Of a stretch of DNA of 64,000 nucleotides, positions 46,801 to 55,742 are shown piece after piece. The first letter of the stretch is position 1. Each line of letters starts with the position of its first letter. The translations under genes were made by a program, and so were the position numbers. The notes under the pieces are model-generated. The model searched no databases. It had not been told where the DNA came from and saw only the letters and a list, made by a program, of their open reading frames with translations. Source of the stretch: Amaranthus tricolor (lineage: Eukaryota > Streptophyta > Magnoliopsida > Caryophyllales > Amaranthaceae); NCBI RefSeq assembly GCF_026212465.1, contig NC_080049.1, positions 36,496,885-36,560,884 on the forward strand. The letters run 5' to 3'.

Positions 46801-47454
46801 GGACTCCTACGGTAAATAGGAGGGAGTATATGATTTTCTACTTAATTTAAAATCCTATGAAAAGAGTTAATTATTAAAGTAACCATAAAAAAGTAAAGTA
46901 GCGTGTGTTTATAGACTATCTATTAATTTTGTTCCAAAACATAAAAAATTGTGAGATTAATAGCTAATCATGAATAGACCAATATTTCATGAATATCTTA
47001 TGTCTCTCTTGCCTTTATGTTGATACGTAGAGCCGTCTATGCAATCCTATAAAATTAACACAAATTTGCTTTATATTAGTTATTTACTTAGTTGATTTTT
47101 CTGTCACTTTGAATTGTAAAAAAATCTTTCATGTATTACGTATACACATGGAACAAATTCAATGACGTCAAAAAAAAAATACTTTATACTTAATAATAAA
47201 TTAAGATGCATTTGAGGATTATTATTATACGAATTAATAATACTCTCACCTAATATGAATTAATGAGTGATTAATTTGGTGGTTTATATTAATGCAGTGT
47301 TATAGGCACAATTGTGGTAGGAGTGGGTTACTATACAGTATTGTGGGGAGTCAAGGAAGAAGCCAAAAAAGCTCAAGAATATTCTGTCAAACCTGCTTCA
47401 TCTGACATCAAAACTCCTCTTTTGCAAAATCAAAATGGCGATGAACAAGTGTGA
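40872..47454 (+). CDS. WAT1-related protein C (EamA/DMT transporter), 7 exons
   Basis: Third member of the local exporter array, more diverged from A and B. Exons with GT-AG borders: 40872-41083, 41347-41406, 42347-42463, 44708-44969, 45408-45566, 46104-46252, 47298-47454. Joined: 1116 nt, 371 residues and stop, open throughout. Exon phases match genes A and B; exons 5 and 6 have the same lengths (159, 149 nt). The N-terminus has about 12 extra residues (MEKSGISSEGK) before the first helix. Motifs: AKSAMAIGMSQFVFVAYSNA, TIAQNLAFTGLRDSSPIV, GVLVSFIGATTVAVYLGP, MKGPMYVAMFKPAG, VIGTIVVGVGYYTVLWG. The loop after helix 5 is rich in Gly/Pro/Ile. The tail is hydrophilic and ends NGDEQV. It is probably a polytopic exporter; substrate unknown. 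Confidence 0.93.
42636..43069. mobile_element. Non-autonomous DNA transposon, 434 bp (hAT-like)
   Basis: TAGGGGTGTTTAATGGGTCG at the left and AGCCCGTTAAACACCCCTA at the right are terminal inverted repeats. The flanking octamers GATATAGC and AATACAGC agree at 6 of 8 positions, which suggests an 8-bp hAT-type duplication that has decayed. No ORF is present. A fragment with a related end (GGAGTGTTTAATAGGTCGGG) occurs at about 26491-26680 in an intron of gene B. It lies in intron 3 of gene C. Confidence 0.6.
45120..45335 (-). mobile_element. Partial inverted copy of the short solo LTR
   Basis: On the minus strand it carries the landmarks of 25124-25446: TTAACGCTCTTGACCCGTGG, GTGAGCTCGAGCTCAC and a CCATATG block. 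The end bearing the ATCCTAACA terminus is missing. It lies in intron 4 of WAT1 gene C, the same intron number that holds the complete copy in gene B, but in the opposite orientation. Confidence 0.6.
45770..45935. mobile_element. MITE-like inverted repeat (second copy)
   Basis: This matches 6335-6510: ATGAGACCATCTCACTGTGAGAC at the left, AAAGAGTTTGGGCTGACTCAATTGAGA at the right. It lies in intron 5 of WAT1 gene C. Confidence 0.5.
46557..46826. mobile_element. Stowaway MITE (copy 3)
   Basis: Same orientation and content as 11808-12079: CTATTCAGCTTATGTGTCTC at the left, TACGGTAAATAGGAGGGAG at the right, and the shared inner block AATTATACCCTCCATTAC. The left end has decayed; the right end is followed by TA. 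It lies in intron 6 of WAT1 gene C. Confidence 0.8.
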
Positions 47455-49092
47455 ACAATATTCCTGCAAATATTTCGCAGGTAATTAACAATATTACTTT
47501 TAATTAATCCAAATTATCTATAACTCAAACTTCATAGAGTAACTTACGTATGAAAATCAAATCAGACTGTCATGTTATTTATTTATGTACACATTATCAA
47601 ATTTATCTCTGTCTGAGATTATATTTTTAATTATGCTCAAACATCTGAATATATATCTCTATTATATTTTTATATTTTTAAATTATCAAGTTATTTAAAT
47701 TCATCACTTGCTTTTTTTCAGACTTATCAAATTAAGCATGGAGGGAGATATATGAATCTTTTTTTCTTATCTCTTAGTTGAGATTGAAGAGAAGATGAGA
47801 CGAACTTCAGGCTATTCCAAAAATTTGTGAATTTGTTATTAAATGTGTGAATTATTGATCTTATTGTAAATATGTGTTATTATTATGAAGTGATCTTCAA
47901 TTAGCCCGATTTTTTGTGGGAAATATATATGTACGTATGGTCGTCTAGGGAAGCATGCAAATTTAGTGTTCATGAGTTGAGGGCTTGCTTATTTATTTGC
48001 TTCCCTCTTTCTTAGAACTCCATCTAGTTGTAATTTGATCTTTTCTTCTTTTATTAATTACAATGAAAGAAAATAAATATTATCCTTCGTTCTTTCATCT
48101 TTATTTAGTGTTCAATTTTGAAATTCCATACATGTATATTTATGATTGTTACTAAAAGACGTACTTTATACTTGGTTTAAATAGTTTATTTAATAGTTAC
48201 ATATATTATGAGGATATAAACTCCTTATTCGAGGTCATCTCATCGAAATTCTTGTTTTTTTTTTCTGTCTTTGATATCTAAGTCTAATTTAGGCTTGTTT
48301 GACATAGATTACTTTTTCCGTTCCGATCCCTAAAGAAGTTCTCATTTGTCATTTTGAGGTATTTTATTTGTTGTTCCTCCAAAGAATCTTTCTATTTATA
48401 TCACAAATTTTAAACAAAAATAATCTTATTTATTCTCATTTTAATATTTTAATAATGTTTATGGTCCCCACATATCTTCCACTAACTTAATTTTAACATT
48501 TTTAGAGTACTTCTTATGGTCTCCACATATTTTCTACTAAATTTATAAAAATATTTTTTAATTAGTTGTGGTTCTCATATTTTTTTCATTAACTTTCTTT
48601 TAATATTTTTAAAAATATTTTTGGTCTCCACTTTTTTCATCAAATTTTTTATTAAATAAAATAATATATTTATTGTCTAAAAGATTCTATTTTTTTTAAT
48701 TATCGTGAATTGTGAAAACTTCATTAGAAAACAGAGAGAGTATTAATTAGGGACAAAAATGAAAAAATCTAGTACTAATGTTTTTACAAAACATAGGCCT
48801 ATCTTTAATAAATATATATATAGGTCACATTAATAATGTTCTTACTTTCATGCCAAGATGAATCATTATATAAGAAGTAGGGGTATCACCTTCTTTGAAT
48901 GTCAACTATAAATGCACCAAAAAGATATAAAAATTAGTATAATCCATGTTATATATTCATCGCTCAAAAATAAGTAATACTCAATTTGTAGAAGTATAAA
49001 CAATTAAGAAAATCACTTTTTTAACAACATTAATTGATCATTTACCCCGTACTAACTATATTATTGTTTCAAATAAAGTTACACAAATTAAG
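47455..49092. other. Intergenic DNA between WAT1 gene C and the phytocyanin gene
   Basis: Contains the 3' flank of gene C and upstream DNA of the next gene. A possible MITE spans about 48310-48745: TTTTCCGTTCCGATCCCTAAAG at the left and AACAGAGAGAGTA at the right, with internal repeats of TTTATGGTC(T/C)CCACAT. A TATA-like TTATATAAG at about 48866 lies 220 bp before the ATG. No other gene seen. Confidence 0.4.
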
Positions 49093-51774
49093 ATGAACAA
49101 CCAAAATGCAGCAATTGCAATTTCATATACCATCTTAATTTACTTGGGATGTGCTCAATCAATTTTCGCTAAAGTCTACACTGTTGGTGATAAAGCGGGT
49201 TGGGGGCCTGGAAATGATTACACAAAATGGGTTAAAGGAAAGAACTTTGTCAAGAGTGACGTTCTTGGTTAGTTCTCCAACTAATTGTGCAATTAAATTA
49301 AATATTATATTTATTTTTTTGTATTTTCATTGAAATATGTTAAACTAAATCATTTTTTTGTATTTATTGAAAAAAAATACTCCTGTTTTACTATATAATT
49401 AAGATTTAAATAAATAAATTCCTTACAGTGTTACATTTTTGTGAGAGATCTCTTAGTGGAACACGTCTTTAATAAGAGTTCAATTTATCCTTTAACCTAT
49501 TGTAATTGTTGTATTAATGGAAGAATCAGCATCCATATACACCCGTCTCAAAAGCCACAGCAGTGAGGCGGGCGTACACAAAAATATAATTTCTGAATTA
49601 CTCTCTTTATTTTCATTTGTTCTTCTTATTCATTTTTTTTGCAGAGTTCAATGCAAACTTAAAAGTTAAATGATATTAATTATGAGTTTTAAAAAATTCT
49701 AAAAAATTGATATTTAAAGTATATATTGAGAAACAATAGTCAAAGTTTTGACACTAAAATCACTATAAATAAATATTAAAATTGCGACGGCCTATTTCAT
49801 CCCATATTGATCGCTAAATGGGCAAAAAGTTGCCCTGGCGATGAACGGGCGACAACCCAATGTGCGAACGCCATTTCGGTGAACGCTAATGTCCGTCGTC
49901 ATATTCACAAAAACTCGGGCGACGACACGTGCTCCTCTCCTAGCCTCTCAAAAAATGGCGACCACCACCTCGTCGCCCATCCCTCGCCACTGTCATCAGA
50001 AACTGGCGACCTACTTAACCCGTCACCCTCTCCTCGCCATTCTTTGCAGCACTTGGCGACCAACCTCCCGTCGCCCATCCGACGCCAGTTTTTTTCATTT
50101 TATTTTATTTTAGCTTTGTCATGTGTGTTGATATACACACACACACATATATATATATAACAAATAAATAAAATTAAAACAAGTAGCTTATATTATACAT
50201 AAAATAGAAGTATATTTTACAAAATCACACAAAAATTACAATAAACGCAATTATTAATTGAGAGGTGGAGGAGGCGCTTGATACAAATTTAAATGATATT
50301 GAATAAATCTCATAAAATACTCTCGGTCTTGAGCTAATTATTGTGTTATGAGATTATTTTAAGTCTCAATCGCATTTTGAGTATTTCCCCTTAGAATTTC
50401 TTCGATCAATTGATTATTAAATGTCGCTTGTCTTTCTTCCATCTATGCAAATATGAACCCTAAGTTCAAAAAATTCGAAAATCCTTTGAATAACATGAAC
50501 TTAAAAAATATGAGAAAAAAGAAGTAAAAACACTAACCTTTGATGAGAGCATGAAGTCTTGAAGTTTGTGAAAATCTAATCCTTTGAAGATGAAGATGAA
50601 AATGAAGATGAGGAGAAGAAAGAAACAAAGATGAAAACCTTAGTGAATAAGAAGAAGACGACGAGTAAATGAGAAAAAATGATAAGTTGTTAGGATTTAA
50701 ATATTTAAAATGAGGATTTAGGGTTAGGAAATGATTTATTGGGGACTGAATAAGGGCGACGAGACTAACTAGTAGCTTGGCCATCGCCTATGCATTGGAA
50801 AATAGCAACAAAATTTCTAAGACACATAAAATCAGAATTGGACAAGGGCGACGACAAGGCTACGACTTTATTCCGTCGCCAAATGACATGCGTATTAGGC
50901 GACGTACCAGCTACGACAAAAGTGTCGTCGCTTGTGCTGATGAAATGCTTCATCAATAGATTCTTTTCAGTGGGCTACGAGCTGGCTATGACCTTAGTCC
51001 CGTTGCCAATATTAAAAAAATCAAAGAAAAGGTGGCTACGAGCTGGCTACAATCTTTTCCCGTAGCCATTTTGATTTTTACAAAAATTTGAATGTTGCAC
51101 ATACATGCGGAGCAAATTCCATCGCCAGCCCGTCGCCAACTCCCAGAAGTCATTAGGCGATGGCAAAATCGTCGCTTGTCCGTTGTCATTGGCGATGAGT
51201 AGCTTATCGCTATTTTACCCGTTATTTATAGTGAATTTGTAAATTTTATTCAAGAAAAACATATGAAAGAGAAGGGAGAATTAATTATAGTTTAAAATTG
51301 AAACTTTACTAGGAGGTTTCTATATATCATCTTCATCTTTGATGAAAATCATATAGCATTGTTGTTCTCCATGATGAATTTGCATAAAAATGATTTGATA
51401 ATAGTTCATAGTTCAAATATAAATTCATGACTTAGAAATGTAGTAATATTTGATTTCTTGTTTTACCTGCCTAAAATTTGAATATTTATTTGAATTAATT
51501 TAGTGCACATTCATATACATTTCTTTATAATTATTAGATCAAGTATTAATTAATGGTTGTCTTGCATTGTTCAGTATTTCGCTACGCAGAAGGATATAGC
51601 GTAGATGAAGTAGATTCTAAAAGATTTCATAGATGTGATTCAAGAAATTCTTTATTTTCAGCCATAGATGGAAATACTAAAATTCCTCTTACAAGATCTG
51701 GAGTCCACTATTTTATTGGGGGATTTTTCAACGAGTGTTCTCAAGGCATGAATCTCACCGTCGTTGTCAATTAA
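49093..51774 (+). CDS. Early nodulin-like phytocyanin without copper ligands, 2 exons
   Basis: Secreted cupredoxin-fold protein. Exons 49093-49267 and 51575-51774 (GT-AG) give 375 nt: 124 residues and stop. The first 26 or so residues are a hydrophobic signal peptide ending near SIFA; the mature part starts KVYTVGDKAGWG, the classic phytocyanin start, followed by YTKWVKGKNF and, after the intron, VFRYAEGYSVDEV. The two disulfide cysteines remain (FHRCDSR and NECSQG). The copper-site residues do not: the first His position reads Tyr, the Cys of the usual F-x-C-G is Gly (HYFIGGF), and the second His is Glu. This is the pattern of early nodulin-like proteins, which do not bind copper. There is no Pro-rich or GPI tail. 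The only intron falls at the usual phytocyanin position and holds a CACTA transposon. Confidence 0.9.
49761..51233. mobile_element. CACTA (En/Spm-like) non-autonomous transposon, 1473 bp, TSD AAT
   Basis: It begins CACTATAAATAA and ends TTATTTATAGTG, a perfect 12-bp inverted repeat. AAT stands on both outer sides, the 3-bp duplication expected for CACTA elements. Both subterminal regions (49790-50090 and 50750-51205) are dense in GCGAC / GTCGC and GGCGA motifs, the usual transposase-binding repeats. Inside, a minus-strand coding remnant lies at 50254-50442. It lies in the intron of the phytocyanin gene. ORFs called in the subterminal repeats (49807, 49889, 50777, 50790, 50986) are artefacts of the repeats. 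Confidence 0.92.
50254..50442 (-). pseudogene. Coding remnant inside the CACTA element
   Basis: On the minus strand an ATG opens MEERQATFNNQLIEEILRGN and the frame continues through two stop codons to YFMRFIQYHLNLYQAPPPPL and a stop, 63 codons in all. Upstream (50520-50700) is a pyrimidine-rich leader with a possible GT donor after ATGCTCTCATCAAAG. It is probably what is left of a transposon-encoded protein such as an En/Spm accessory protein; the identity is inference. Confidence 0.45.
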
Positions 51775-52338
51775 AATCTTTTTATTATTTATAATTTTTC
51801 ATTATTCTTAATTTTTTTTTTTGCAAATATAAAGGATACAAGTCCCACAAATTAAAAAATTATATACAAGTCTTTGATTAATTGATATGATAATAAGGGC
51901 CAAAATATTGTTTCCTTATTTTTTTTCTTACTTTAATATGATTAACTCTAGTAGTTTTGTGTAATGATAATAATAATTGATATGATAGTAGTTTTTCTTA
52001 CTATGTCTAACACAAAAACTCAAAGATTTTAATGAGAATCTATAGAGTACCGTATTAAAGATATGTTGGATATTCGTCAATGTCCAAAATCCTTAAATAA
52101 TATAGCAATTTAATGTCTTTAACTATTTGAGAAAATAAGTTACTAGATTTAATTGAGAATCGAATTTTATCTCAGTTGGAATAAATATTCGATATAGTTA
52201 AAAAAATTTACCAGATTGAACTAAGTTATATAATACATATTTTTAGTAAGGTGGGACTCATTCCAGTTATTTACATTATAGTCAGGGATATTTCAGAGTA
52301 TACTCGTTAAATTAGTGTGCTTCAAATATTATATTAGT
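51775..52338. other. Intergenic DNA after the phytocyanin gene
   Basis: AT-rich DNA with no recognisable gene. It includes the 3' flank of the phytocyanin gene and ends where the truncated copia element begins. Confidence 0.4.
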
Positions 52339-53021
52339 TTACATAATTTTATGGATATTTTTAAGTTCAATGTTCCATTGTCTGGAAGCCTGTTTAAGGC
52401 CATAAAGAGATCTTTTCAATTTGCAAACTTGACCAGGAAGAGCTTTAGAATATCCCTGAGGAGGATGCATATATATGTCTTCTGATATATAGCCATGTAA
52501 AAAAGCATTGTTGATATCTATCTGTTGAATACTCCAGTTTTTAGCAGCAGCTAAGGCAATAATAGTTCTCACAGTGGTGAATCTTGCAACTGGACTAAAA
52601 GTATGTTTATAGTCTTTGCCTTTCACCTGTTTATCACCCCTGGCTACCAACCTAGCCTTGCATCTCTCCACAGATCCATTAGGATGAAATTTTATTTTGT
52701 AAACCCATTTGCAACCAATGGCATTTTTACCAGGGGGTAAAGTGGTTAAATCCCAAGTATTGTTGTTTTCCAAAGCTTCAAGTTCTGTGTTCATGGCATT
52801 GATCCATCTAGGGTCATTTTTAGCTTTATTGTAAGAGTTGGGTTCATAAAAGGATAGCATGGAAGAAAGACTGTTTAAGTCAGCAGAAGACATATATTTA
52901 AGAGAAGGTTCAGTATGAACATTAAAAGATAAGGATGAGGGAGAAGATATATCTTGTGGAGTAGTTAAAGGTTTGATGAGAGGAATATTTGTAACAAAAT
53001 CTTGATATTTGAAAGGAAATG
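52339..53021 (-). pseudogene. copia pol fragment, reverse transcriptase N-terminal part
   Basis: Continues the polyprotein beyond the nested LTR. The frame reads upstream of the Met at 52893 back to the insertion point (PFKYQDFVTNIPLIKP). It contains YNKAKNDPRWINAMNTELEA, NTWDLTTLPPGK, GCKWVYKIKFHPNGS, RCKARLVARGDKQ, QIDINNAFLHGYISEDIYM and [14 protein letters not shown], all conserved blocks of copia reverse transcriptase. The catalytic YVDD lies beyond the truncation and is missing. Confidence 0.88.
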
Positions 53022-55385
53022 TGTAACACCCCGATATTTCCCGATATATTAAATGATTTGCTAGTAATATTATTATTTTTATTATTATTATTCTTTTTAG
53101 AAAAATATATTTCTTTATATTATTTATTTTGTTAGTAGATTAAATCATGAGACTTCAACTTTTAAGGCAATTAAAACCATTTTAAGTCCAAACCTTTTTC
53201 CTAATCTATCTTTAATTTCAAAAAAAAAAAAATAAAAAAAATAAAAATAAAAAAAATGGGAATGTGTATGGGTTTGGCCGGCCACATGAAGGATTTGGGG
53301 AAGATTGTAACTTCCATTTTGGCAATTGAATGGTTAAGGAAATTATCACAATTAAATCCCATAATTCCTTAATTAATTCCTTACCTTACATCCTTTCATT
53401 TCAAAATCATTTGCAAGTAAAGAAAACACTCCCAAATGCTCTAATCCTCACGCCTAATCACCCCTTTGGTTCATCAATTTTGGTGTTTTGTCCTTGTGTA
53501 ATTGTGAGTAATTCTTAACCTAGTTTTATTTTTAAGTTTCAATTTAAATTTCTATGATTTTTATGTGTGTTATTTTATAGTTTATGATTTGTTCATAATT
53601 TAAAATTCATGTGTGGAAGTATGATGTTTTTCTATCTAAATTAATGTATGGTTTTTAGGGTTTTGGATATGTTTACATGTGTGTGAAGAATTGTTTGATG
53701 AATGATTGAAAAAAAAAATATATATATATACATATATACATAAAAAATGGTTGCTCATATAAAAAAATGTATGTGGTGATGGAAATTTATTTTTTTATTG
53801 ATTAAAAGAAGAAATTTATAATGATTGTAGAGAAATATACATGTATATATGTGATGTGTTTGTGTGTGTACATTTGTGTAAAAAGAATTATTTTTGAGAA
53901 AAAAATATATAATTAATTAAAATTTATTTTTTGTATGTGATCATGAAAATTATGTAAATTTTATTGTTTAGATTTAATAGGAAATAAAGCATTGAAATTT
54001 ATATTTTTGTGATAAAAAAAAATGAAATCCCGTAGGTTTTGAAAATGGTGAAAAAAATGTGTTTTTGTAGCATTTTTGGCTTTGAAATTAAGTTAAAAAT
54101 ACTTATAATATGTTATAAATTATGAAAATTGGTACCCGGGGGTTTTGACGCCTTCCGGACGCAACGGTGAAGTCGGATTTTTAATTTGACAGTTTTAAGT
54201 TGAGTTTCTGGACAGATTGTATAGGCTGTCCTGTTTTGTGTATTTACCATGTTATAGTATGTGATGGATGTTCATGTTGCGTGTAGTATTCTAGGTATGG
54301 ATGTGATTGTATATGTGTGTTATAGATGATTTGAGGAAAATGTGTATATGTGCTTATTTCCCGAATACGATTGAACCTTGTAGGAAGTCGATTCGTGACC
54401 GGGAATTGATTAAGACGCTTGCGAGTTGGTTATTTTGTTTAAGGTATGTACACGCAGTGTGGTTCGCATTAGTCCGATGTATCATATAATAATGGTATAC
54501 AAAAGTAAAGCATGGATATATAGTACGGATAATGTTATCTTTCGAATCAATAATTTTTTTTATACATTGTTTGATAAGCAGAGGTAGTATGACCTCACTA
54601 ACTTTAAAGTGGACGTAGTATGACGTCAATTGGTGGAAATGAATTACTCGCGGTTTATGAGGGCATTATGAGCCACCGCGGGGGTATGCATACTTAACCA
54701 TAGGCACCGAAGTAAGGCGAGTGTCTATGGTAGAGACTTGCTTAGGGGTTAGCTCCCCCTAATGTATTGTCTCACTTATGGAGTTTGGAGTGTACCGGCA
54801 GTATGGCCGGATAGTACAGCAGTATGGCTGACTAACCTTTACATGAAAATAGTTATTCTTAATAAGCATGATCGAAGCGTAAGGTTCTGTGAATTGTCAG
54901 TTAATTAATTAAATCTTTCTCTTGTGTTATTATTTATTTGGTATGCGACGTTTGCTGACGTGTACTTTTGGTCTTAACGACCCTGCGATGATGTTGTTAC
55001 CTATCTGGGCAATGACTAGCAGTAAGTTAAGTTGCAGGTCTGGGGAGTGAGGATTGTCCCTTGAAGAAATAAATTATTAGGGTAGAGAAGTCTTAATAAA
55101 AATTTCAAAATTTAGTTTAAAGAACATTTGGTTTTTATGAGGCGACTTACGTTCTCAAGTTGTAATAAGTAGATTTAACTTTTCGTTTTTATCCGCTGCT
55201 AAGAATTTCTTATTATCTAGTAGTTCTTAATAACGCTAATAGAACTCGATCCGCACGTTTTCCTTAACTTCAAAACCGTTTTAAACTGTTTTCTAACATT
55301 CCGATTTGACTCGGATTATAGTTGTCTCGTTTTTAAAAGGTCATTTTCTCTTTTCGTACGACCCGAGTTATTCCGAGATGTTACA
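53022..55385. mobile_element. Solo LTR (2364 bp) nested in the copia element, TSD AAATG
   Basis: It begins TGTAACACCCCGATATTTCC and ends CCGAGATGTTACA. The two ends are TG...CA with a short TGTAACA/TGTTACA inverted repeat. AAATG is present at 53017-53021 and 55386-55390. Removing it rejoins the reading context of the copia pol. TGTAACACCCC-type LTRs of this size are common among plant Ty3/gypsy elements (chromovirus-like), so that class is likely but not proven. No internal domains are left. The ORFs inside (53330, 54307, 54354) have no recognisable domain. Confidence 0.88.
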
Positions 55386-55742
55386 AAATGTTAGAATTCT
55401 GGAGGATTTTCTTGGAGCAGGAATGAGAGGGGATGATGAAGAAAGATCAGGGGAATTAGTAAAATTATGCTGGAATGTAGAAGAGGGAGTAGAAGATTGA
55501 GGAGAACTGAGAGAAGGAGGATTAATGGGAGGAATATGCTGGAAAACAGGAATATCATCAGAAATGTCTGATGAAGAAAAAATGGGGGCAGTTGGTTGAG
55601 GAGTAGGAATAGATGTGTGTTGTTGTTTATAAGGAAAAATATGTTCTATGAAAATAACATCTCTGCTAAGAATAACTTTGTGTTGATCTAAATCATACAA
55701 TTTGTATCCCTTCTGAGCATAAGGATATCCTAAAAAATGCAT
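55386..55742 (-). pseudogene. copia pol fragment, end of integrase and linker
   Basis: Frame continues from the 795-codon ORF after a one-base loss in a T run (about 55737-55742): the upstream frame ends RAKKCIF and stop, while this one resumes FLGYPYAQKGYKLYDLDQHK and VILSRDVIFIEHIFPY, the normal end of copia integrase. A Pro/Ser-rich linker follows to RKSSRILTF, where the solo LTR interrupts. Confidence 0.85.

Noticed and set aside
49807..50160. 117-codon ORF rich in Ser, Pro and His
   Set aside because: It falls in the GCGAC-rich subterminal repeats of the CACTA element; the composition comes from the repeats.
50533..50784. 83-codon minus-strand ORF, Ser/Leu-rich
   Set aside because: Inside the CACTA element over a pyrimidine-rich leader; more likely an untranslated leader of the former transposon gene.
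54307..54629. Short ORFs within 53022-55385 as a nested gene
   Set aside because: No recognisable domain on either strand; the interval is a solo LTR defined by ends and duplication.
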